From the NCBI GenBank assembly GCA_023430145.1, contig JAEZCD010000286.1, positions 1 through 5,884 on the forward strand: 5,884 nt of DNA, written 5' to 3'. Source of the DNA: Pseudomonadota bacterium (GTDB lineage Bacteria; Pseudomonadota; Alphaproteobacteria; Rhizobiales; Methylopilaceae). A model generated the notes under the pieces. That model ran no database searches and was not told the DNA's origin. It saw nothing but the letters and a program-made list of their open reading frames with translations. This document shows positions 1-5,884 of this stretch, piece after piece (the stretch's first letter is position 1; every line of letters begins with the position of its first letter). Position numbers and translations under genes: made by a program.

Positions 1-1977
1 GCTTTCGGCCGTGCCAATGGCGACGCGGTGCTTCAGGCGGCTGCGCGGCGGATCGAGCGCCTCGCCGGCACGCTCGGCGCGATGACGCTCGCCGGCGGCA
101 TGAATGCCTCGCTCACCGAGGGGCCGCGCGGCACCCTCGACCTCGACTGCCCGGCACTGGCCAATCTCGGCGCGCTGCTGCCGCTTCCTCTGCGCGGCAA
201 TGCCTCGGCCAAGCTCGACTTCGTCGCCGGCGGGCTCGGCACCAATGTCCGCTTCTCGGGGCGTGGTGCCACGCTCGAGGGGGCCGGCGCGACGGCCCAG
301 GGGATCCTCTTCGAGGGCGACGTGCGGGACCTGTTCGGCCTCGCGGTGGTGCGTGCGCGCGGCGAGGCGACGACGGTCGGCGCCTTCGGGGTGGTCGCCG
401 ACAAGCTGCGGGTGCAGACGGAAGCACGCGGGCCGGCGCTGCTGATCGCCGCCGAGGGCGCCGGCGGCGGCGTCGATGCGAGCGCGCGCTTCCGGCTGAT
501 CTCGCTGCCGGACGAGTGGCGCATCGGCTTTGAGACCATGCTGCTCGCCGCCCGCGGCGAGAAGATCACCCTGCCCAATCCGACCTTCCTGCGGCTCACC
601 AAGGACGGGCTTCTTGCCGAGGGGGTGACGTTCCGCGCCGGCAGCGGCGAGATCGTGCTCGGCGGGCGCATCGGCGCCGAGAGCGACGTGCGGCTCAGCG
701 CCAAGACGGTGCCGCTGGCGCTGGCGGAGATCTTCGTGCCAGGGGCCGAGCTCGCCGGCACGGTCTCGGTCAACGCCACGCTCTCCGGTCCGCTCGCCGA
801 CCCGCGCGGCCGCTACGAGATCGCGCTCGAGAATGTCGGCGCCGACCAAGCTGGCGCTGAGCGCATCTCCGGCCGCATCGGCGGCGATGTCTTCGGCCGG
901 CGTGCCGGCGTCACCGCCACGCTGGCCGGGGCGTCGACCAGGCTCGCGGTGGAGGGCTCGGTGCCGCTCGGGCCCGGCGCGCTCGATGTCGGCCTCAAGG
1001 GCAAGCTCGACCTCGTCACGGCGCTGGCGCCGCTCGCGAACGGGGCGCGCGTCGCCGGCACGGCGACCCTCGACGCCCGCCTCGGCGGGACGCAGGCTGC
1101 GCCGCGCGTCACCGGCACCGCCAAGATCTCCGGCGGCGCCTTCCGCAACGGCGCCGTCGATCTCGGCGAGGTGGTCGCGAGCGTCTCGGGCCGCGGCGAC
1201 CGGATCGAGCTCGTCCGCTTCGACGGCAAGCTCGCCGGCGGCGGCAAGGTGGCCGCCTACGGACCACTCTATCTCGACGGCGCCGCCGGGTTCCCGCTGG
1301 CGCTGAAGCTCGATCTCGACGGCGCGCGCATCGGTCGCGGCGAGCTCGTCACCGCCGTCGCCGATGCCGCTCTCGAGATCGAGGGCTCGGCGATCGGCCG
1401 CCCGACGCTGCGCGGCCTCGTGGCCCTGCGCGGGGTCGAGCTGCGTATCCCCGATCCGCCGATCGGCGATACGCCGCCGGCCGCGATGCCGCCGCTGTTC
1501 GGCGGGCTGCCGGTCGAGGCGCGCGTGAAGATCGTCGCGCCGAACCGGGTGCTGCTGCGCGGCCGTGGCATCGAGGCCGAGCTCGGCGGCGAGGTTCTGG
1601 TGACGGTCGGCACGGATGGGACGAGCGCCGAGGGCGCGCTCGACTTCCGCCGCGGCTATGTCGGCCTCGCCGACCTGCATGTGCCGCTGACCGGCGGCTG
1701 GGTGCGGTTCACCGGGCCGCTCGATCCGCGACTGTCGCTCGTGGCGCTGTCGCGTGATGCGCAGGGCGCGGTGTCGCTGGTGGTAGAGGGGCCGCTCTCC
1801 GACCCCGGCGTGCGGCTCGTCTCGACGCCGGCGGCGACGGACGCGGAGATGGTGACGCGGCTCCTCTCGAGCGGCACCGGCGGCAAGCTCGACCGGCCGA
1901 CCGCCGTCTCGCGGGCGCTCGACGATCTGGCCGCGCGCGGCGCCGTCTTCACGACCGGTGCCGCGGCTCCTCGCTGA
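1..1977 (+). CDS. tamB: TamB (DUF490) translocation/assembly module protein, C-terminal part (5' partial)
   Basis: This is the C-terminal end of a large envelope protein. In known TamB proteins an N-terminal anchor sits in the inner membrane and a long beta-structured groove spans the periplasm to the Omp85-family partner TamA, helping lipid transport and outer-membrane protein assembly. The frame is open from base 1 (A-F-G-R-A-N-G-D) with no stop, so the GTG at 28 is internal and the start lies upstream; 658 residues are visible. They show the expected low-complexity, Gly/Ala/Leu/Val-rich alternating strands with recurring 'G-x-L-x-x-P-x-x-G' turns (for example LSGPLADPRG near 781-810). The conserved C-terminal core follows: ELRIPDPPI near 1438-1464, IVAPNRVLLRGRGIEAELGG at about 1531-1590, then DFRRGYVGL and VEGPLSDPGVRLVSTP. 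There is no cysteine-rich or catalytic motif. The chain stops about 45 residues after LVSTP, so it seems to lack the last strands usual in TamB. tamA would be expected upstream, outside the window. The family call is firm; the AsmA-like superfamily is the only alternative. Confidence 0.88.
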   Translation, partial: AFGRANGDAVLQAAARRIERLAGTLGAMTLAGGMNASLTEGPRGTLDLDCPALANLGALLPLPLRGNASAKLDFVAGGLGTNVRFSGRGATLEGAGATAQGILFEGDVRDLFGLAVVRARGEATTVGAFGVVADKLRVQTEARGPALLIAAEGAGGGVDASARFRLISLPDEWRIGFETMLLAARGEKITLPNPTFLRLTKDGLLAEGVTFRAGSGEIVLGGRIGAESDVRLSAKTVPLALAEIFVPGAELAGTVSVNATLSGPLADPRGRYEIALENVGADQAGAERISGRIGGDVFGRRAGVTATLAGASTRLAVEGSVPLGPGALDVGLKGKLDLVTALAPLANGARVAGTATLDARLGGTQAAPRVTGTAKISGGAFRNGAVDLGEVVASVSGRGDRIELVRFDGKLAGGGKVAAYGPLYLDGAAGFPLALKLDLDGARIGRGELVTAVADAALEIEGSAIGRPTLRGLVALRGVELRIPDPPIGDTPPAAMPPLFGGLPVEARVKIVAPNRVLLRGRGIEAELGGEVLVTVGTDGTSAEGALDFRRGYVGLADLHVPLTGGWVRFTGPLDPRLSLVALSRDAQGAVSLVVEGPLSDPGVRLVSTPAATDAEMVTRLLSSGTGGKLDRPTAVSRALDDLAARGAVFTTGAAAPR

Positions 1978-1989
1978 CCCTGCCGCGCT

Positions 1990-3174
1990 TCACCCGGCCG
2001 GCGCCCGGATGCTTCGCTCACCGGCGAGGCCGCGCAGCGCGACACGGCAAATCTCGACCGTCGGCCGCGAGCAGAGTCGCGCGAAGGGCTCGGACAGCAG
2101 GAGGTTGCGGTCGAGCGCCTCGCAGAGATGCTCGATGCGCGCGGCCTCGTTGACCGCCGAGCCGATGACCGTGAAGTCGAGCCGTCGCGCGGCGCCGACA
2201 TTGCCGTAGACGACCTCGCCGGCATTGAGGGCGATGTCGAGCACGAGCGCCGGCTCGCCGCGAGCGGTCCGATCTGCCTCGAGCGCCGAAGTGCCGACGA
2301 GCGCCTGCTCGGCGGCGGCGAGCGCGCGGTCGCAGGCCCGCCGGCCGGAAGCCGGATCCTCGGTGAACGGGAAGATCGCCAGCAGCCCGTCGCCGAGGAA
2401 CTTCAGCACCTCGCCGTCATGGGCCTCCACCGCGGCGCCGATCAGCTCGAAGTGGTCGTCGAGCAGGCGGACGACGCTCGCCGGGTCGGTGCGGTCGGCG
2501 AGGGCCGTGAAGCCACGCAGATCGGCGATCAGCACCGCGGCCGAGATCGTCTGCCCGGAGCCGCGCCGGATCTCGCCGCCGAGCACGCGCTGGCTGGTGC
2601 GCGGGCCGAGATAAACGCGGAGCGCCTCGGTTGTGGTGCGGGTGAGGCTGAAGCATTTGGCGACGAGCCCGAGCGTCGGGATGAGCGCGTCGAAGACCTC
2701 GAGGTGCCGGTCGTCGAAGCCGTCAGGGCTGTCGGTGGCCATCGCGAAGGCGGCACCGTTGGCGAGGGCGCGCTCGCCGCCGAAAGAGACCAGTCGCAAC
2801 ACGTAGTCGGTGGCGCCCTCGCCGTGCAGCCGCAGGAGCATCGGCAGTCCGTCGGCGTCCTCGGTCCGGCGCAAGCGCCAGCGGTACTGTAGTAGTCCGC
2901 GCGACTGGGCGAAGAAGATCGGGCTCGCCTGGAAGCTGGCCTCGCCCTCCGCACCATGCGCCGCCGAGTCCAGACTCGGCGGGCGGTCGCGCCAGGCGAT
3001 CAGCGAGAGGCCGCGGAGCAGCGGATCGACGGTCGGCATGCTCATGCTGAGCCGCCAGACCGGGACGCCGGCCTCGTTCAGCCGCTCGAGCAGTCCGTCG
3101 ACGACCGCGAGCGTCTCTTCGTCCCTCGTGGCGGTGGCGAGGAGCCAGTCGATGATCTCTTGAAGAGGCGTCAT
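1990..3174 (-). CDS. Class III (IIIb-like) adenylate/guanylate cyclase domain protein, soluble
   Basis: Predicted to make cAMP from ATP as a cytoplasmic homodimer. Numbered from the ATG at 3174 (394 aa), residues 1 to about 200 form an N-terminal domain of a type common in alphaproteobacterial cyclases (LDGLLERLNEAGVPVWRLS near 25-43, then a Trp-containing strand LIAWRD). Its ligand is unknown. The catalytic domain covers about 205-394. Both metal-binding aspartates are present: D218 in LIADLRGFTAL and D262 in LKFLGDGLLAIFP. The base-selecting pair is K258 and T335 (DFTVIGSAVNEAARIE), which is the adenylate-type class IIIb combination. The transition-state residues N342 and R346 are intact, so one polypeptide supplies a full homodimer site. 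I see no membrane helices or signal peptide. A TTG nine bases upstream (3183) is in frame but has no better ribosome site, so I prefer the ATG. The stop faces the tamB stop across 12 bp. The glycosyltransferase-like gene lies 78 bp upstream on the same strand. Class and activity are well supported; the signal it senses is not. Confidence 0.93.
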   Translation of the reverse strand: MTPLQEIIDWLLATATRDEETLAVVDGLLERLNEAGVPVWRLSMSMPTVDPLLRGLSLIAWRDRPPSLDSAAHGAEGEASFQASPIFFAQSRGLLQYRWRLRRTEDADGLPMLLRLHGEGATDYVLRLVSFGGERALANGAAFAMATDSPDGFDDRHLEVFDALIPTLGLVAKCFSLTRTTTEALRVYLGPRTSQRVLGGEIRRGSGQTISAAVLIADLRGFTALADRTDPASVVRLLDDHFELIGAAVEAHDGEVLKFLGDGLLAIFPFTEDPASGRRACDRALAAAEQALVGTSALEADRTARGEPALVLDIALNAGEVVYGNVGAARRLDFTVIGSAVNEAARIEHLCEALDRNLLLSEPFARLCSRPTVEICRVALRGLAGERSIRAPAG

Positions 3175-3252
3175 GTGGACCAAGATGGGGGCGGCGGTGC
3201 CGTCGCCGAGCCCGGTGCGACACCAAAGAACTCCGCAGATCCGAGCCTGGCT

Positions 3253-4201
3253 CTATCCATCCTCGCGGCGGCCGACGAACCAGTCGTAGACATAGCGGTG
3301 CAGCTCCGGCTTGTCGCTGTTCCAGCGCCAGCCGCCGCCGGCATCGAGGGCGATGTCGGTGCAGGGGTCGTAACCGAGCTCGGCGAGCCGGGCGGAGCGC
3401 TCGCCGGCACGCCGGTTCGCCATCTCGCCGTGCCAGAGGTTTTGCAGGTCGAGATCGAGGACGCCGATCCGGCCGCCGACATCGTCGGCGAAGGGCCGGC
3501 CCCAGCGCAGGAAGTGATCGCGAAAGCCGGGCGCGCCGTGGTGCGCGCGCGCACCGGCCTCGAGAAGGCCGGTGGCGGCGGCGGCGAGCATGGTGTCGCC
3601 GCCGCCGATGATCGCGGCATCGTAGAAGCCGTGCCGATCGAGCAGCTCGCGCCGCGTCGCCCAGGCGAAGCCCGGCGACTTCATGAGCCGTCGATCGGTC
3701 TCGGAAGGAGGCAGCATGCACGCCTCGGCCGACAGGCCGGCGGCACGGGCGGCGGCGACCGACTGGCGGGAGAACTCGACCTCGGGCTGCGGATCGTCGG
3801 GGGTCCAGTGCCGCGTGAGGTAATGCACGCGGGCGAAGGGCTGCGCGATGGCGACGTCGTCGAGCAGCCGCTCGAGCGCCTCCGGCCAGCCGGGATCGGT
3901 GAAGAAGACGTCGCAGTCGATGCTGAGGAGCTTCGTGCAGGAGGGCGGCAGGGCGGCGAGCGCGAGGTTGAGCAGGCGCTCCTTCTGCCACAGCACGTCC
4001 ACGCCCGGCCGCTGGACGAGGATCTCCGCATCGCCCGGACCGAGCTCGAAGAGGCCGCCATAGCCGAGCTCGACCGCCACGAGCGGCAGCGGCAGGCGCT
4101 CGCGGAAGACGCGGTAGTTCGCGAGCCGCCTCCGGTAGCGGATTGTAGTAGGAGGTGATCGCCCAGAGCGCACCGTCGGTCGGCTGATGCCGGTCGTTCA
4201 T
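3253..4201 (-). pseudogene. Glycosyltransferase-like protein with DxD motif, frameshifted near its N-terminus
   Basis: Probable nucleotide-sugar-dependent glycosyltransferase; donor and acceptor are unknown. From the ATG at 4201 the first 21 residues read MNDRHQPTDGALWAITSYYNP. The matching continuation, YRRRLANYRVFRERLPLPL, is in another frame starting at 4137. The span is 949 nt, one more than a multiple of three, so there is one surplus base or two missing bases; repair would give about 316 aa. The body has WQKERLLN (4 residues starting near 3990), a candidate metal and sugar-nucleotide motif DCD near 3910-3918 (KLLSIDCDVFF), QPFARVHYLT, and a C-terminal GFYDAAIIGGGDT stretch resembling the acceptor-side motif of galactosyltransferase-like GT-A folds. 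I see no signal peptide or membrane helix, which suggests a cytoplasmic enzyme. The GTG at 4173 opens the body frame, but its first 12 residues are a shadow of the true N-terminus. Catalytic motifs are intact, so a sequencing or assembly error is as likely as decay. Family membership is inferred from motifs only. Confidence 0.72.
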
Positions 4202-4235
4202 GGTGGGGGGAAGCGCTCTCCAAAGGGAGCGGCAC

Positions 4236-4262
4236 GCTATAGGGACGGCCAACGCCGAGCAA
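4236..4262 (-). promoter_or_regulatory. Candidate sigma-70-type promoter for the glycosyltransferase-like gene
   Basis: On the minus strand, TTGCTC (4262-4257) and TATAGC (4241-4236) are separated by 15 bp. This would place a start near 4229, about 27 nt before the ATG at 4201. TATA is rare in this GC-rich background. The -35 match is weak (TTG only) and the spacer is short, so the -10 element is the better supported half. A GGAGAG lies about 14 nt before the ATG, which is rather far for a ribosome-binding site. Confidence 0.35.
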
Positions 4263-4390
4263 TCGGAGGCGTGACTGCGGCTCCGCGGAGCAGGGAGGCC
4301 GAACCCGCGTCGCGGCCGTCATCCTCCGCGAAGGATCCGGTCTGTTCGTTGTTCAGAGCGAGAGCAAAGGCTGAGTTGCTTTGCCTTTGG

Positions 4391-4426
4391 GGAGGACGCC
4401 GAGCGTAAGGTGGCCCGGTGTCCTCC
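4391..4426 (-). terminator. Candidate hairpin terminator downstream of chrA
   Basis: GGAGGACGCCG (4391-4401) and CGGTGTCCTCC (4416-4426) form an 11-pair stem with one G-U pair on the plus strand. On the minus strand, the strand chrA is transcribed from, the wobble becomes an A/C mismatch, leaving 7 plus 3 pairs around a 14-nt loop. No T-run follows on the minus strand; the plus strand has only TTT at 4431-4433. The position, 45 nt past the chrA stop and before the next promoter, suits a terminator, but the missing U-tract means intrinsic termination is uncertain. Confidence 0.35.
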
Positions 4427-4448
4427 TCGGTTTCACCGCTCGCGAGAT

Positions 4449-4463
4449 GCGTCTCCGAGACGC
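4449..4463 (-). terminator. Short GC hairpin just after the chrA stop
   Basis: GCGTCT (4449-4454) and AGACGC (4458-4463) are perfect complements around a 3-nt CCG loop, beginning 8 bases past the chrA stop codon. No T-tract follows on either strand. It could protect the 3' end of the chrA mRNA or contribute to termination together with the hairpin at 4391-4426. Confidence 0.3.
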
Positions 4464-4470
4464 CGATGCC

Positions 4471-5850
4471 TCACACGACGCCCAGCAGATGGAGCGCAAC
4501 ACCGGCGGCGGAGGTCCCGGCGAGCACGGCGATCATGCCGATGTCGAACCGGAAGACCGCGAGCGCCGCCGCGATCGCCAGCAGCAGCGCCCACGGGTCG
4601 ACGCTCGAGATCACCGGCATGCCGAAACCGAGCGGCCCGAGCGACACCGGCTGCACCTGGCGAAAGATCGTGTGGATCGCAAACCAGAGCGCGAGGTTGA
4701 GGATCACGCCGACGACGGCCGCCGTGATCGCCGAGAGGGCGCCAGCGAGCGCCCGGTTGCCGCGCAGCCGCTCGATGAACGGCGCGCCGAGGAAGATCCA
4801 CAGGAAGCACGGCGTGAACGTCACCCAGGTGGCGAGAAGGCCGCCGAGCGTGCCGGCGAGGAGCGGCGGCAGCGTGCCCGGATCCCGGAAGGCGCCCATG
4901 AAGCCGACGAACTGCAGCACCATGATCAGCGGGCCGGGCGTCGTCTCGGCCATGCCGAGGCCGTCGAGCATCTCGCCCGGCGCGAGCCAGTGATAGGATT
5001 CGACCGCCGCCTGCGCGACCCAGGCGAGCACGGCATAGGCGCCGCCGAAGGTGACCAGCGACAGGGTCGAGAAGAACAGCGCGATCTCGGTGAACACGTC
5101 GCCGCGGCCGAGGATCAGCAGCAGCGCCACGACCGGCACGAGCCACAGCGCCAGCCAGACCGCGGCGACGCGCAGCGCCTCGCCCGCGCTCGGCCGCGCA
5201 TACGCCGGCAGCGCCTCGCCGAGCAGCGAGTCGGCATCGGCGACGACCGGCCCCTTGGCGCCGCCATGGCCGCCGCCGACGGCGAATTCGGGCCGGCCCG
5301 CGCGCCCGCCGACATAGCCGATGATCCCGGCGCCGAGCACGATGACGGGAAACGGGACGCCGAAGAAGAAGATCAGCACGAAGGCGGCGGCCGCGATGCC
5401 GATCATCAGCTCGTTCTTCAGCGCCCGCTTGCCGATCCGCAGCACCGCCTGCACGACGATGGCGAGCACCGCCGCCTTGAGGCCGAAGAACAACGCCGCG
5501 ACGATGCCGACCTTGCCCCAGAGGGCATAGATCCAGCTGAGCGCCATGATCGACACGACGCCCGGCAGGATGAACAGGCCGCCGGCGAGAATGCCGCCGG
5601 CCGTGCGATGCATCAGCCATCCGACATAGGTGGCGAGCTGCTGCGCTTCGGGGCCGGGGAGCAGCATGCAGTAGTTGAGCGCGTGCAAGAAGCGCGTCTC
5701 GCCGATCCACCGCTTCTCCTCGACGAGGATGCGGTGCATGACGGCGATCTGCCCGGCCGGCCCGCCGAAGGAGAGGGCGGCGATTCGCAGCCAGACGCGG
5801 AAGGCCTCGCCGAGGCTGACGGCGTGCGCGGGCGCCGGCGGGGGCGGCAC
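4471..5850 (-). CDS. chrA: ChrA-family chromate transporter (two CHR domains), start uncertain
   Basis: Inner-membrane transporter of the CHR family, known to export chromate from the cytoplasm and so lower its toxicity. From the GTG at 5850 it has 459 residues, within the usual 400-450 or slightly more for the long, two-domain form. The first half carries SFGGPAGQIAVMH (27-39) and LLPGPEAQQLATYVGW (63-78). The second repeats the pattern with TFGGAYAVLAWV (267-278) and TTPGPLIMVLQFVGF (303-317). Hydrophobic segments fill about 85-180, 226-280 and 300-457, separated by a polar Gly-rich linker at about 182-224. The frame stays open beyond 5850 to the window edge (Pro/Ala-rich codons) and the GTG has no visible ribosome site, so the real start may lie to the right and the gene may be 5' partial here. 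No chrB regulator is seen. The hairpins at 4449-4463 and 4391-4426 follow the stop. Chromate as substrate is inferred from the family. Confidence 0.93.
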   Translation of the reverse strand: MPPPPAPAHAVSLGEAFRVWLRIAALSFGGPAGQIAVMHRILVEEKRWIGETRFLHALNYCMLLPGPEAQQLATYVGWLMHRTAGGILAGGLFILPGVVSIMALSWIYALWGKVGIVAALFFGLKAAVLAIVVQAVLRIGKRALKNELMIGIAAAAFVLIFFFGVPFPVIVLGAGIIGYVGGRAGRPEFAVGGGHGGAKGPVVADADSLLGEALPAYARPSAGEALRVAAVWLALWLVPVVALLLILGRGDVFTEIALFFSTLSLVTFGGAYAVLAWVAQAAVESYHWLAPGEMLDGLGMAETTPGPLIMVLQFVGFMGAFRDPGTLPPLLAGTLGGLLATWVTFTPCFLWIFLGAPFIERLRGNRALAGALSAITAAVVGVILNLALWFAIHTIFRQVQPVSLGPLGFGMPVISSVDPWALLLAIAAALAVFRFDIGMIAVLAGTSAAGVALHLLGVV

Positions 5851-5884
5851 CGCGGGCGGGCGGGGGGGGTGGGGCGCGGAGCGG

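Larger units (their letters stand above)
4202..4470. other. Intergenic spacer between the glycosyltransferase-like gene and chrA
   Basis: No convincing gene is present in these 269 bases. The part near 4200-4262 looks like the 5' region of the glycosyltransferase-like gene. The part near 4363-4463 holds three consecutive hairpins behind chrA, and 4338-4390 is visibly less GC-rich than the surrounding coding DNA, as expected for non-coding sequence. A 73-codon plus-strand frame (4187-4408) has no recognisable domain, and its start overlaps the 5' end of the opposite gene, so it is not called. Confidence 0.6.

Noticed and set aside
1933..1950. GC palindrome near the tamB 3' end
   Set aside because: It lies within coding sequence as alternating GC codons, has no T-run, and is expected by chance at this composition.
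2956..4158. A 400-codon plus-strand frame opposite the cyclase and glycosyltransferase-like genes
   Set aside because: It has a charged, low-complexity composition typical of antisense frames, with no domain, and it lies fully on coding DNA with clear motifs on the other strand.
4231..4250. Phage-type promoter resemblance around CTATAGGG on the plus strand
   Set aside because: Only the CTATAGGG part matches; the rest of the consensus is absent and no gene lies downstream on that strand.
2723..4252. A 509-codon minus-strand frame reaching from the glycosyltransferase-like start far into the cyclase
   Set aside because: Only its first residues after the ATG at 4201 match real protein. The rest is Arg/Ala-rich shadow of two genes in other frames, long only because stops are rare at this GC content.
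4187..4408. A possible small plus-strand gene of 73 codons in the spacer
   Set aside because: No recognisable domain and no ribosome site; it starts across the opposite gene's 5' end and reads through hairpin sequence.
4433..5710. A 425-codon minus-strand frame inside chrA
   Set aside because: Arg/Ala-rich out-of-frame shadow; the other frame has clear CHR motifs and membrane helices.

Overview
The window is a very GC-rich (roughly 70% by eye) bacterial chromosomal segment. It most resembles an alphaproteobacterium, such as a Rhizobiales or Rhodospirillales/Acetobacteraceae type. This rests on base composition, a TamB-type envelope protein, the form of the soluble class III cyclase, and a two-domain ChrA. 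I cannot name the genus from sequence alone.

Layout: (1) 1-1977, plus strand: the C-terminal 658 codons of a large TamB (DUF490) translocation/assembly module protein. Its start lies left of the window. (2) 1990-3174, minus strand: a soluble class III (IIIb-like) adenylate cyclase with an N-terminal domain of unknown ligand. It converges on tamB with only 12 bp between the stop codons. (3) 3253-4201, minus strand: a glycosyltransferase-like protein with a DxD motif. Its N-terminus (from an ATG at 4201) and its body lie in different reading frames, so it carries a frameshift near 4138-4144, either a real mutation or a sequence error. (4) 4202-4470: a 269-bp spacer with a candidate promoter for the glycosyltransferase-like gene and three successive hairpins behind chrA. 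(5) 4471-about 5850, minus strand: a ChrA-family chromate transporter with two CHR halves. Its frame stays open to the right edge, so its true start may lie outside the window.

The genes do not form an evident single pathway. TamB belongs to outer-membrane biogenesis, the cyclase to cAMP signalling, the glycosyltransferase-like protein to an unknown sugar transfer, and ChrA to chromate efflux or resistance. The cyclase and the glycosyltransferase-like gene are 78 bp apart on the same strand and could be co-transcribed, but nothing ties their functions together. I see no RNA gene, insertion sequence, CRISPR array or phage gene. I do not find a novel multi-gene system here; the most useful observation is the frameshift in the glycosyltransferase-like gene.
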